Positions 36,264 to 45,177 are shown, numbered from the stretch's first letter. The stretch is DNA of 64,000 nucleotides from Thalassovita sp. (GCA_002729595.1 PBYL01000267.1:1-64000); one strand, 5' to 3'. The notes: generated by a model from the sequence alone, not told the origin. Numbers and translations: made by a program.

Positions 36264-38600
36264 TTAAAATGAAATCTTATAACTCACATTAGGAACAATT
36301 AAAGCTTCTCTGTACATCTCTACACTTTGCGTTTTTAGATTATACCTATGCCCAAGAAACTCTTTATAGTTATTGGCATTTATCACTTTTAGCGACAACT
36401 CATGCGCACTTTTCTGCTTATTCCATTTGTAGTTTACCGTAACATGAGATACCACAGATGTTTTTGCCTGCTGAGTAAAAGGATTGGTTTCATTATATAC
36501 CACATCTTGTTGTAAGGCAGATTGTTGCTCATCGATAACTGAATACCTATCTCCACCTTGCACGCTCAATCTCAAATTCACACTAAATAAGTTCTGATTT
36601 TCTCTGCCCACATTGTATTCTTTACCTACTAATGCATTCACTAAATAGTTTCTGTTAAATCTGGTATTATACCATTCATCTGTATCTCCTTTGTATTCAG
36701 ATTGAAAGAGTGATGTTGTAAAGAGAAAATAGAATCCCCTACTCATATATTGCTCTAAGGTAAAATCGATACCGTAGTTTCTACCCTTTCCATTGTTCAC
36801 AAAAGTATCGTTGATGAACCAGTCGTCTTGTAGGTTAAGCAAAGAGAAAGTACTATCTGCTATTACAGGAATGTCGAATAAATACTGGTAATAAGGTTCT
36901 ATTTTTAGATGTAAATTCTCATTGATGTTCCAATCGTAACCCAACACGATATGATGCGCTTTTGTAAAATCCAGATTCTTATTAGGGAAACTGCTACCAT
37001 CACTGCTTTTGGTAAAATAAGTATTGATTCTTTCTAATCGACTGTGTAAACCATATCCCAAACTCAGTTTATGCTTCTCATCAATTTCGTAAGAAACTCC
37101 CAACCTTGGTTCTATGGTTCGATTTTGATTGAGTGTAAAGTACTGAAAGTTTACACCAGCATTTACTGTAAATTGATTATAGAAAAAGGAAGAATTTGTA
37201 TAAGCCGAAAGTAAGGTGCTAAAACCATTGTCAGTTACCAATGTATTCAACTCACCAGCATCGTCTGCTTCTTGCAACAACAAATCGTAACCCATGCCAG
37301 TAACCGTTACCCCTGTTTTATTCGCATGTCTGTCGCTTACTTTTTTATTCAGCACCGATTTAAAAGTGACATTATAATACTTGTTGTCAATCAAGTTATG
37401 GTCTTGCGCTTCTAGTAAATCATTTAGCCTTTTGGTTTTTAAATCAATCCCATTTGTAGAAAATGCTAGTGTAGAATTTAATGAAGTATTAGAACCAAAG
37501 AAAAACTTATGGTTTAATCCAGTTGCTCCCATATACTGGTTTACTTTCTGGTCTTCTTTATCCTGATAATATTCCCATTTCTCCGGATCGGTTTCTGGTT
37601 CTGCTCCAGATTTATCAGACAAACCAATTCCCCAAATAGAAAATACTCCTGCATTCTCAGTCGGGAATTTTAGCTTGAAAGCCAAATCTTGATAGTTAGT
37701 ACCTTGCGCATCTTCTGGCATCATTGGAGCAATCAAACCTAAAGTAGAGTATCGATAATTTACCACATAAGATGATCTTTTATTTTTACTTAATGGACCT
37801 TCTGAAGACAGATCAATTCCGATAGCACCTACTTGAACACTGTGTTCATGATCAGTGTTATTTCCGCTACGCATTTGTATGTCGAAAACACCAGAAAGCG
37901 CATTGTTATATTCAGCAGGAAAGGCACCCGTAAAGAAATCTGAGTTAGCCAGCAAATTACTACTTAAAGCAGTGAGTCCACCACCACCAAAGGCAGCCAA
38001 ATCAGCAAAGTGATTCGGATTCGGAATCTCCACTCCTTCCATTTTCCATTGCAAAAACTTAGGCGCATTTCCTCTAATTACAATCGCATTGTTAGCAACA
38101 TTACTGGCAACACCCGCAAAAGAAGACGCTAATCTGGCAGGATCGTCAAAACCTCCTGCATATCTGCTTGCCTCTTCCACACTTAACATTCTAGCACTCA
38201 CCATCGCATTTGGGTTAATCGCAGACTCTTTCTGAATGCGAGGAGTTACGTCGATTTCTTCGAGCATTTCAGCATTTTCAGCAAGTTTAAATGTGAGAGA
38301 AAGTGCTTTGCCTTTCGTAACCAACACTTCTGGAATAATCACCGGCTCATAGCCCATATATGAGGCTTGTAAATTGTATCTACCAACTGGCACATTGTTT
38401 ATCACAAAAGTTCCATCTTCGTCGGTAGTTGCACCAAGCATTGGTTCTGTTTGTAAAATGATGACTGTAGCAAATGGCAAAGGTGCTTGTGAAGTCTGAT
38501 CGACCACTTGCCCTCGAACCTGCTGTGTAATTGTTTGAGCATAAGAATACCTGTGCAAGCCCAAAAGGGCTGCGATTAGTAACATGGATCGCAAAATCAT
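36264..38600 (-). CDS. TonB-dependent outer-membrane receptor with carboxypeptidase-like domain
   Basis: The protein has 778 residues. A signal peptide ends near residue 21 (SYAQT). A CarboxypepD_reg-like domain follows (about 28-115, GQVVDQTSQAPLPFATVIIL), then a plug (VIRGNAPKFLQWKMEGVEIPNP) and a beta-barrel of about 550 residues ending in aromatic ISF. It imports an unknown ligand across the outer membrane. The convergent SCO1/YHYH operon could hint at metal uptake, but that is speculation. The PAS-LuxR regulator gene at 39458 lies just upstream on the same strand (78 bp). Confidence 0.93.
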   Translation of the reverse strand: MILRSMLLIAALLGLHRYSYAQTITQQVRGQVVDQTSQAPLPFATVIILQTEPMLGATTDEDGTFVINNVPVGRYNLQASYMGYEPVIIPEVLVTKGKALSLTFKLAENAEMLEEIDVTPRIQKESAINPNAMVSARMLSVEEASRYAGGFDDPARLASSFAGVASNVANNAIVIRGNAPKFLQWKMEGVEIPNPNHFADLAAFGGGGLTALSSNLLANSDFFTGAFPAEYNNALSGVFDIQMRSGNNTDHEHSVQVGAIGIDLSSEGPLSKNKRSSYVVNYRYSTLGLIAPMMPEDAQGTNYQDLAFKLKFPTENAGVFSIWGIGLSDKSGAEPETDPEKWEYYQDKEDQKVNQYMGATGLNHKFFFGSNTSLNSTLAFSTNGIDLKTKRLNDLLEAQDHNLIDNKYYNVTFKSVLNKKVSDRHANKTGVTVTGMGYDLLLQEADDAGELNTLVTDNGFSTLLSAYTNSSFFYNQFTVNAGVNFQYFTLNQNRTIEPRLGVSYEIDEKHKLSLGYGLHSRLERINTYFTKSSDGSSFPNKNLDFTKAHHIVLGYDWNINENLHLKIEPYYQYLFDIPVIADSTFSLLNLQDDWFINDTFVNNGKGRNYGIDFTLEQYMSRGFYFLFTTSLFQSEYKGDTDEWYNTRFNRNYLVNALVGKEYNVGRENQNLFSVNLRLSVQGGDRYSVIDEQQSALQQDVVYNETNPFTQQAKTSVVSHVTVNYKWNKQKSAHELSLKVINANNYKEFLGHRYNLKTQSVEMYREALIVPNVSYKISF

Positions 38601-38678
38601 GAGATTTATTTATTGATGATGTTACAAAACTACAAGCATAAGTAATGGTCATCAATACTGATCGATCAGTATATTTTG

Positions 38679-39458
38679 CTAGATAAGGCCTAATTTACCT
38701 GCAAATTCAATGGCTTCGATAGAAGTATTGGCACTGAGTTTTTTCAAGATTTTTTGGCGGTGGGTATTTACTGTATGTACACTGATGGACAAGCTGTCTG
38801 AAATCTCTTTACTCAAATACCCTTCTTTAACCAGATTAAGAATTTCGGCTTCTCTTTCTGTTAGTAGCTTTTTAGATGAATCAGCAGATTGGCTTTGCTC
38901 CGAGACTATTTGCACCTCTCCTGTTTTAATATTGATAATCTGACTTTTTACTTCATCCGAAGTATTTTGATTTGGCGATACATCTACCACACTGAGCGAC
39001 AGCCACAAGTTACCAGATTTATCCATCTCCAAAATCTGGTGTTGCTCTATTATTCTGATGTATTTACCTTGCTGATTTTGTATTCTGTATTCACTTTGAT
39101 ACTTAAACTTTTTCACTTCTTCTTCGGGTAGAGTGAAGAAATACCGCAGCAAATCTGTACCGCGCTTTACAAGTACCAACAAATCGTCTGGATGCACTTT
39201 TGAATTGAAGTAGTCATTACCCACTTCTTCAATCTGGTTCATGTCATAACCAAATATTTCTTCCAGATTGTATGAAGCATAGATGTGCTCTCGCTTGTTC
39301 ATGTCAAACACTGTGAGCCCAGTGTTATTGACCTTAGCCATTTGGTTTAGAAATGGAATTTGCTGCTCAAAAACAGTATAATCTAGGCTCTCAACATCAA
39401 AAACCAGATTTTCTAACAGTTGATTATACTCTCTTAAATGATTATTTAATTTATCCAC
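38679..39458 (-). CDS. PAS-domain LuxR-type transcriptional regulator
   Basis: The protein has 259 residues. A PAS-like sensing region spans about 40-165 (YASYNLEEIFGYDMNQIEEV, YIRIIEQHQIL). A LuxR helix-turn-helix lies at the C-terminus (TEREAEILNLVKEGYLSKEI, HTVNTHRQKILKKLSA). No receiver domain is present, so it senses a small molecule or redox state directly. It lies 78 bp before the TonB-receptor gene and may control it. Confidence 0.9.
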   Translation of the reverse strand: MDKLNNHLREYNQLLENLVFDVESLDYTVFEQQIPFLNQMAKVNNTGLTVFDMNKREHIYASYNLEEIFGYDMNQIEEVGNDYFNSKVHPDDLLVLVKRGTDLLRYFFTLPEEEVKKFKYQSEYRIQNQQGKYIRIIEQHQILEMDKSGNLWLSLSVVDVSPNQNTSDEVKSQIINIKTGEVQIVSEQSQSADSSKKLLTEREAEILNLVKEGYLSKEISDSLSISVHTVNTHRQKILKKLSANTSIEAIEFAGKLGLI

Positions 39459-39541
39459 TGGAACAACTTTAAGCCTAAAAATACTAATTCAGCTTTCAGA
39501 AAGTAGGTGATTTCGAGAATTTTTTAAAAGATTGATTACTG

Positions 39542-40873
39542 TTAAAATAGTGATTCTTGCTTGCCTGTAATATGATACTCACCATTGCGTGCAACTATAC
39601 TAAAGCCTTTGTTTACATGTATCCACTGGATAAAATCAGACTCGTATTCTGGCAACAAAAAGTTCTTAAACCAGAAAGAAAATTCTTTGTGCCCTGTATT
39701 TAGATTGTTTTCTAAAAGCAACTTTTTGCGGAGATAAGGATTATTTTTTACATAACCTCTAAAAGTATCTATATCTCTACCTGTTGCACTAGTCAGTAAC
39801 TTTTCACCTCTACTATCACGCTCCACTTCATACTCTTCTCTCCAACTTTCGATCATGGCAGTTTCTTTTTCTCTTCGCTCAATCTCGGAATTTTTGAAAA
39901 CCTCATTAATCTGCTCTTCTTTCTCCTTCAAAATCTGCATCTCAGTTTTCGTATTTGCATTGCGCTCGATTAAACTCACCAAATAAGCCGATGGATTTTT
40001 CACTCTACCAGCTTTATACCCTTTCCGAGTTTCCTCAATTAACTCCATGAGGTACTCAGGTTCTCTTCCCTCCTCGTTCAAATAGTAATCTGCTTGTTTC
40101 TCGTTCAGTCCAAGTTCTTCGAATGCCAACACCACATCTTTGATTCCCTCCTTGCGCATGGTATTCGACTTGATCTGCTTCGGCAACCTTTTTTTCTTGA
40201 TGATGAAATCTATCTCGGTAATTTTTCTACCTTGCTTTCGCTCAGTAAATTCAAAGCTTACATCGCAGTTTTTGTCCAAGTCTTTTTTAGCCTGCTCAAT
40301 TACCTTTTTCTTAAACATGTTGTAGCTACGGTATTTATCCTGCAACCTCAACATACGTCTAAGGTCTGCTACAGCAATTGTTCTTTTACCTATGCGCTCG
40401 TACTGCTTAATCAACTCATAAATACGCATAGAATACTGGCTACGCAGTGAGAGCACATTGTAATCGTAGAAACTGGTAAACCTCTCTTTAAGGTCTATCA
40501 TGTGGGGTTTAAGCTTGGGCACAAAAATAATCCCGATGGTTCCTTCTTTGTGTTTGTGCATAGACCAAGTGATAAACGGAAACTGTTCTACGTTGCCATT
40601 ATCATGTCTAATTTGCACTACTCTGGTCATCAGTCTTTTTACAATTTCAATCATACGCTCATAAAGTGCATGATTGTCTTTGAGACCCAAATCTTCTTGA
40701 AAATCTTTAATTCGAAGCTGGTAGGTTTTAAAATCTTCGTCACCTTTACGGACTTGCATAGCCATCAAGTAAATGATTTTCATCTCAATGGGTGTGAGAC
40801 GATATTCTGCATTTACCAGATAATTACTTTTTACAATTAACGAACCGCTACCTACTTTTTCCGGATTATCCAT
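39542..40873 (-). CDS. Plasmid replication initiator, Rep_3/RepB family
   Basis: From the ATG at 40873 the protein has 443 residues. An ATG at 40906 would add 11. The N-terminal region shows the Rep_3 winged-helix pattern: LIVKSNYLVNAEYRLTPIEMK, LSLRSQYSMRIYELIKQYE and MFKKKVIEQAKKDLD. Such initiators bind iterons and open the origin, and an iteron array begins 84 bp from this start. The C-terminal half (about 230-440) is charged, less conserved and longer than in minimal Rep_3 proteins. It is transcribed away from the origin, with parAB on the other side. Confidence 0.93.
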   Translation of the reverse strand: MDNPEKVGSGSLIVKSNYLVNAEYRLTPIEMKIIYLMAMQVRKGDEDFKTYQLRIKDFQEDLGLKDNHALYERMIEIVKRLMTRVVQIRHDNGNVEQFPFITWSMHKHKEGTIGIIFVPKLKPHMIDLKERFTSFYDYNVLSLRSQYSMRIYELIKQYERIGKRTIAVADLRRMLRLQDKYRSYNMFKKKVIEQAKKDLDKNCDVSFEFTERKQGRKITEIDFIIKKKRLPKQIKSNTMRKEGIKDVVLAFEELGLNEKQADYYLNEEGREPEYLMELIEETRKGYKAGRVKNPSAYLVSLIERNANTKTEMQILKEKEEQINEVFKNSEIERREKETAMIESWREEYEVERDSRGEKLLTSATGRDIDTFRGYVKNNPYLRKKLLLENNLNTGHKEFSFWFKNFLLPEYESDFIQWIHVNKGFSIVARNGEYHITGKQESLF

Positions 40874-40917
40874 AACTATAGATTTTCTACTAACGCAAAG
40901 TATCATTATGAAAAAAC

Positions 40918-40951
40918 AAAAGCAACCTGATATTGAAACCGAGTTGCGTTT
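40918..40951. promoter_or_regulatory. Candidate Rep operator (inverted iteron half-sites)
   Basis: AAAAGCAAC and GTTGCGTTTT face each other across 16 bp just upstream of the rep start. Both are inverted or direct copies of the iteron core GTTGCTTTT. In Rep_3 plasmids such inverted repeats let Rep repress its own gene, so this is the likely autoregulatory site. Confidence 0.55.
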
Positions 40952-40956
40952 TTATT

Positions 40957-41588
40957 CCTCAAAAAGTTGCATTAAACTAAATTCACTCCTCAAAAAGTTG
41001 CTTTACTTTTGGTGTTTAGCTTTAAATTGATGGAAAAGCAACCTTATTATTCCTGCATTTATGCTTCTGAAAGCTAAATTTTCGCCTTATCCTCAAAAAG
41101 TTGCTTTTAAAAATTACTAAACCGCAAAAGGTTGCTTTTAAGGCAAAATAATATGCTCATAGGCGCTATCAGAAGCCATATTTTTGTAATCTCAACTAAT
41201 TGGTTGCTTTTTTATGTCTTAAGTTTCAATAAAGTTGCTTTAATTAGAAACAAAGGCATTTTTTAGCCCTCAAAAAGTTGCTTTAAAGGCTAAATTCCTA
41301 CGGAAAAGTTGCTTTTAGCTTAAAGAACCCACATTTAGCAAACCGCAAAAGGTTGCTTTTAATGGTATTTAGATCAAAAAGTTGCCTATAAATCTGTATT
41401 TGAGTCTAAAGTTTTGGATAATTGGTCTTGTTTTGTGCTTTTTGAGTAGGAAAATGAAGCAACTCCTCAAAAGGTTGCTTGACTTCCGCAATTGATTGCT
41501 TTAATTCCTCATTGAGTTGCTTCTATTCCTCAAAAGGTGGTTTTGTTTCCTCATTAAGTTGCTTAAACCTCCTCAATTAATTGCTTTA
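40957..41588 (+). repeat. Iteron array, replication origin
   Basis: About sixteen direct copies of CCTCAAAAAGTTGCTTTT or close variants are present. Taking the G of GTTGC as anchor (one copy reads GTGG), they lie at 40966/40997, 41100/41131, 41203/41234, 41277/41308 and 41352/41381 (pairs 29-31 bp apart). Then come 41474, 41495, 41516, 41537, 41558 and 41580 (six copies 21-22 bp apart). Inverted GCAAC copies occur at 41038 and 41459. Two copies (41118-41140, 41339-41361) share an extended block. The array lies between rep and parA, as in iteron plasmids. Confidence 0.92.
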
Positions 41589-41590
41589 AG

Positions 41591-41625
41591 GCTTGTAATT
41601 AATTTATTATCAATAAGTTACAAGC
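41591..41625. repeat. Palindrome upstream of parA (candidate parS, operator or unwinding region)
   Basis: GCTTGTAA and TTACAAGC are perfect 8-bp arms, and an inner TTATT-ATC-AATAA palindrome lies between them. It directly follows the last iteron. The next 195 bp up to parA are extremely AT-rich without a gene and would suit a DNA-unwinding element and the parA promoter. Confidence 0.5.
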
Positions 41626-41819
41626 TCCTAAAACATTAAAAACAATTAAAATAAATAAAAACACTAAAAAGCTTAATGCTTCAAGAGGTGTGTAAATTTG
41701 ATTCTGTATTTTTTGTTTTTTAAAGTAGAAATATCAGCCTAAATCTTTTGTTTTTTTGAATTATTGAAACATCTTTGTTTTAAATCAAAACTTAATAATA
41801 CAACTTTGTTTTATTACAA

Positions 41820-42764
41820 ATGAACTTGTTAAACAAACACGTAATTACATTTTTTAAAAGAAACCCGGCAATATCTGCAACCGCAGTTGCTAAAGAAGCG
41901 AATGTTCCGCCGGCTTCATTGAGAAATGCCATTGCAGGAGGCAGGCCACTTCCCGAAAAGCATTTGGTTTCACTTTTTCATGTGTTAAAAAAATATGGTT
42001 TTAATGAAGAAGATTACAATCAGGCAAATGTAATCTGTGTCGTAAATCACAAAGGAGGGGTTGGAAAAACCACTACCACCATGAATTTGGGCAAAGGCTT
42101 GGCTTTAGAAGGAAAAAAGGTGCTCTTGATAGACATCGACCCGCAGTCTAATTTAACTCAACACTGTGGGATTACCACTGCAGAAACCACCATAGCAGAT
42201 ACTTTACTAGACGATGAACCTCTACCTGTTCAAGAAGTTTCGGAAAACCTTTGGTTGGTACCTTCTGAATTGTCTCTGGCAACTGCCGAATCTAAATTGG
42301 TTACAGATGTAAATGGCTGGTTTAAACTCAGAAATTCTTTGCGTGGAGTAAAGTCTCAATTCGACTATATCTTGATCGACTGTCCACCGTCTTTGGGCAT
42401 ACTTACCAACAATGCTTTGCTTACTTGTAACAACGTAATTATTGTAATTGAAACAGAATATTTGGCCATAAAAGGTCTTGGTGTAATTCTTAAACATGTA
42501 GATGGCATTAAGAATAATGGCCTCAACGATAAGCTGAATATTATGGGCTTATTGTTTACCAAAGTAAACACCACTGTGGTGAGTAAAACTATTATTAACG
42601 AGTTGCGAGATGTGTACAAAAAACGTGTATTTGAGGCATCAATCAGGAGAAATATTGCTTTGGTAGAAGCAGCGGGAGCAGGTACAGATATTTTTTCTTA
42701 CGATAGCAATTGTAACGGCTCACAAGATTATTTGGAACTAGCAAAAGAAATTATTGAAAGATGA
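41820..42764 (+). CDS. parA: ParA partition ATPase with N-terminal HTH
   Basis: The protein has 314 residues. Residues 1-65 look like a small DNA-binding domain (SATAVAKEANVPPASLRNAI), as in type Ia plasmid ParA proteins that repress their own operon. The deviant Walker A motif is NHKGGVGKTTTTMN, followed by DIDPQSNLTQH and the Walker B-like YILIDCPPSLG. It overlaps parB by 4 bp. It provides active partition of the replicon. Confidence 0.95.
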   Translation: MNLLNKHVITFFKRNPAISATAVAKEANVPPASLRNAIAGGRPLPEKHLVSLFHVLKKYGFNEEDYNQANVICVVNHKGGVGKTTTTMNLGKGLALEGKKVLLIDIDPQSNLTQHCGITTAETTIADTLLDDEPLPVQEVSENLWLVPSELSLATAESKLVTDVNGWFKLRNSLRGVKSQFDYILIDCPPSLGILTNNALLTCNNVIIVIETEYLAIKGLGVILKHVDGIKNNGLNDKLNIMGLLFTKVNTTVVSKTIINELRDVYKKRVFEASIRRNIALVEAAGAGTDIFSYDSNCNGSQDYLELAKEIIER

Positions 42765-43615
42765 AAAAGAACAAGAAGGAGAGTGTGCTCGATTTTTTAA
42801 AGAACACTGTTGACTATACTGACGATACAGCAATAAAAGAAAATATAATTATCCATCCTGATTTAGAGCCTTTTATTTTCCCACTCACTCAGGAGGAGTT
42901 TAGTCAATTAGAAACTAATATTTTAGAAGAAGGTTGCCGTGACCCTTTGGTAGTTTGGAACTCACCAGACAATCAAAAAATATTGGTGGATGGCCACAAC
43001 CGTATTAGAATTTGCCGCAAACACGGTTTAGATTTTAAGATCAGCAACAAGCATTTTAACGATATGCAAGCGGTTGAAAACTGGATGATAAACAACCAGC
43101 TTGGCCGTAGAAACTTGAATACTGAGCAAATTGCCATATTGCGAGGGAGACAGTATAACCAGTTAAAAAAAGGGCATGGCGGTCAGGAGTTTTTTAATAC
43201 CGACCCGAGTGGACAATCTGACCACTCGGATGCAAAGACTTCTGAAAAGTTGGCTAAAGTCCATAAAGTGAGCGAAAAAACCATTAGACGCGATGGTAAC
43301 TTTTCTGCCGGAATGGATAAAATTAGAGCACAAAATGAACAGTTATACAGCGATATTATCTCCAAAAAAGTAAAGGTAAAAAGAGATGATATTGAGAAGC
43401 TTGCAAAAGTTAATGATGGCCAAATAGCGAGTGATATTGAAGCCCTAATCAATAGCTCTTCTACAAAATCAGCTCCTGTAAAAACAGTAGCAAATACTAC
43501 TCAAACAGTAAAGCTGGAATCTGAAAAGAAGAAATTTGTTACACAGGCAGAGAAGCTTAAAAAACTTGGCTTGAGTAAAAAAGAACTAAGGTCTTTACTA
43601 GATCAATTGTTTTAA
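42761..43615 (+). CDS. parB: ParB-like partition protein
   Basis: The protein has 284 residues. A ParB/sulfiredoxin-like domain is visible at about 30-110 (FPLTQEEFSQLETNILEEGC, DPLVVWN, ILVDGHNRIRICRKHG). It is followed by NNQLGRRNLNTEQIAILRGR and a helix-turn-helix (KLAKVHKVSEKTIRRDG). The canonical CTPase GERR motif is replaced by GHNR, as in many phage and plasmid relatives. A GC-rich perfect palindrome sits in the coding sequence of the linker (43205-43229). Confidence 0.9.
   Translation: MKKNKKESVLDFLKNTVDYTDDTAIKENIIIHPDLEPFIFPLTQEEFSQLETNILEEGCRDPLVVWNSPDNQKILVDGHNRIRICRKHGLDFKISNKHFNDMQAVENWMINNQLGRRNLNTEQIAILRGRQYNQLKKGHGGQEFFNTDPSGQSDHSDAKTSEKLAKVHKVSEKTIRRDGNFSAGMDKIRAQNEQLYSDIISKKVKVKRDDIEKLAKVNDGQIASDIEALINSSSTKSAPVKTVANTTQTVKLESEKKKFVTQAEKLKKLGLSKKELRSLLDQLF
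43205..43229. repeat. GC-rich palindrome inside parB (candidate parS)
   Basis: CCGAGTGG and CCACTCGG are perfect 8-bp arms around a 9-nt spacer. They stand out in otherwise AT-rich DNA. The encoded stretch (DPSGQSDHSDA) lies in a variable linker of ParB. Confidence 0.4.
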
Positions 43616-43632
43616 CAGAAACCCTCTTTGTT

Positions 43633-44391
43633 ATGAGTGAAATCAAACTGTTTGAATCGAAAGAAATCCGTTCTACTTTGCATGAAGGAGAATGGTTTTT
43701 TGCTGTGGCAGATGTTGTTGGTGTGCTTACCGAAAGTGTAAACTCGGGTGATTATTGGAGAACTTTAAAACACAGAGAACACCAACTCGTGACGAATTGT
43801 CACAAGTTGAAAATGCCTGCTTCAAACGGTAGAATGTATAAAATTGATTGTGCTAACAAAGAGGGTTTACTAAGAATTATTCAGTCGGTGCCATCGCCAA
43901 AAGCTGAGCCATTTAAAAAATGGTTGACAAATGTAGGTAGTAAAGTATTAGATGAAAAAGCTAACAAAAGACTTGCTGCCCACCGAAAACTGAAAGAAAC
44001 CCAAAACAGATTTTTAGATAATGTAAAAAACAGAGGGGTTGATGAAGAGGGTTTTGTAAGAGTGATAAAAGCAGGAGACGATGCTCTTTTTAATGAGTCT
44101 GATATGCATGAGAAATATGAGTTGGATAAAGAAGAAAATATAGACGATTACATGCATGAATATTTACTCCGCGGAAAAGACTTTGCCACAGCCATGACGC
44201 ATTTCAATGTGCATCAGGCAGATTTGCAGGGAGAAGAAGATATTACTGATGAGCACAAAGCTTCCAACAAACAAATTAGAGAAACCATCCAAAAAAGCTC
44301 CAAGATTAATCCCGAAGATATTAAAGCCCAAAAGAACATTAACAAGTTAAAAGGAGGGGGTAATCAAGACAAAAAGAAGCTAGAAGAATAG
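43633..44391 (+). CDS. Bro-N domain protein linked to parAB
   Basis: The protein has 252 residues. The N-terminal 110 residues match the BRO-N DNA-binding domain found in phage antirepressors and DinD-like proteins (EWFFAVADVVGVLTESVNSGDYW, GLLRIIQSVPSPKAEPFKKW). The C-terminal half is charged and helical and ends in a Lys/Glu-rich tail. It starts 17 bp after parB, so it is probably the third gene of the partition operon. A role in copy number, stress response or partition is possible but unproven. Confidence 0.85.
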   Translation: MSEIKLFESKEIRSTLHEGEWFFAVADVVGVLTESVNSGDYWRTLKHREHQLVTNCHKLKMPASNGRMYKIDCANKEGLLRIIQSVPSPKAEPFKKWLTNVGSKVLDEKANKRLAAHRKLKETQNRFLDNVKNRGVDEEGFVRVIKAGDDALFNESDMHEKYELDKEENIDDYMHEYLLRGKDFATAMTHFNVHQADLQGEEDITDEHKASNKQIRETIQKSSKINPEDIKAQKNINKLKGGGNQDKKKLEE

Positions 44392-44420
44392 CTTGTATAA
44401 TTTTAGTAAAAGCTATTCTT
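44386..44420 (+). terminator. Terminator after the par operon
   Basis: GAATAGCTT pairs with AAGCTATTC (9 bp) around a 15-nt loop that overlaps the Bro-N stop. The T tract is short, so the call is moderate. Confidence 0.5.
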
Positions 44421-44621
44421 ATCCACCCATCATAGAATAATTATATTCTGAAATTAGAAAGTCAAAAAAGTAACAAAGTATATCCTTGGTTTTTGTCAAT
44501 CAGTGAATATTAGTGCTGTAATGATGATGTGCTAGCAGATAATTTTCTAACTTTAGTTACCAGCCTTTCTTTCACCGCCTACCACATCAGAATATTATTT
44601 TTCACAAAACACCCCCTCATC

Positions 44622-45113
44622 ATGAAAAATCTAAATTTAATAGGCAGTATAATTCTTTTATTTATTGCAGGAGCTTGTACCCATCAAAATGAAACTGCAG
44701 ATAAACTCAATAACCCCGAAGCTATTAAAGATGCTATTGTAAAAGCCAATGATGAATTACTGAATAAGGGAAATCTTGATTTTGCTGATCAGGTTTTTGC
44801 AAAAGAATATAGAGGTGCTGGGCCAGATGTAATTAAAAATATGGTGACTAATATGAGAGGAGCTTTCCCTGATTTACAAGTTACCATTGAGCCAATAATA
44901 GTAGATGGAAAAAGAACAGCTTGGTTAAGAACGCATACAGGAACCCATCAAGGAGAGTTTGCTGGCTATGCACCCACAGGGATGAAAGTGACTTGGGAAA
45001 CAATGGTAATTACTGAATATAATGAAGATGGAATGGTAGCCAAAGAGTGGGGCGTGAGCAATATTATAGAAGTATTACAAAGACAACGTGTCGAAGAAGT
45101 CGCCATAGAATAG
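44622..45113 (+). CDS. SnoaL-like ester cyclase lipoprotein
   Basis: From the ATG at 44622 the protein has 163 residues. The frame extends to a GTG at 44529, but the ATG gives a proper signal with lipobox FIAGAC. The mature part has the SnoaL/NTF2-like pattern (NDELLNKGNLDFADQVFAKEY, RGAFPDLQVTIEPIIVDGKR, GTHQGEFAGYAPTGMKVTWE). Such domains isomerise or bind small molecules, and the substrate is unknown. It stands alone and ends at a strong terminator. Confidence 0.85.
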   Translation: MKNLNLIGSIILLFIAGACTHQNETADKLNNPEAIKDAIVKANDELLNKGNLDFADQVFAKEYRGAGPDVIKNMVTNMRGAFPDLQVTIEPIIVDGKRTAWLRTHTGTHQGEFAGYAPTGMKVTWETMVITEYNEDGMVAKEWGVSNIIEVLQRQRVEEVAIE

Positions 45114-45128
45114 TTTGAGAAAAAAAGA

Positions 45129-45177
45129 GCTGCAGAATAGCTAGTTAGAATCTCAATAAGCTATTCTGCAGCTTTTC
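45129..45177. terminator. Strong bidirectional terminator
   Basis: A perfect 14-bp stem GCTGCAGAATAGCT / AGCTATTCTGCAGC with a 16-nt loop is flanked by an A run and TTTTC. It lies between convergent genes. Confidence 0.85.

Noticed and set aside
41085-41100. DnaA box at TTATCCTCA
   Set aside because: It differs from the consensus at one base and overlaps an iteron, so it cannot be told apart from the repeat.
40957-41588. CRISPR array
   Set aside because: Repeat units are 17-18 bp with spacings of 21-44 bp or more and degenerate copies, and no cas genes. They fit iterons next to rep.
44529-44621. Longer start (GTG) for the SnoaL-like lipoprotein
   Set aside because: The ATG at 44622 begins a proper lipoprotein signal. 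The extra 31 residues would bury it.
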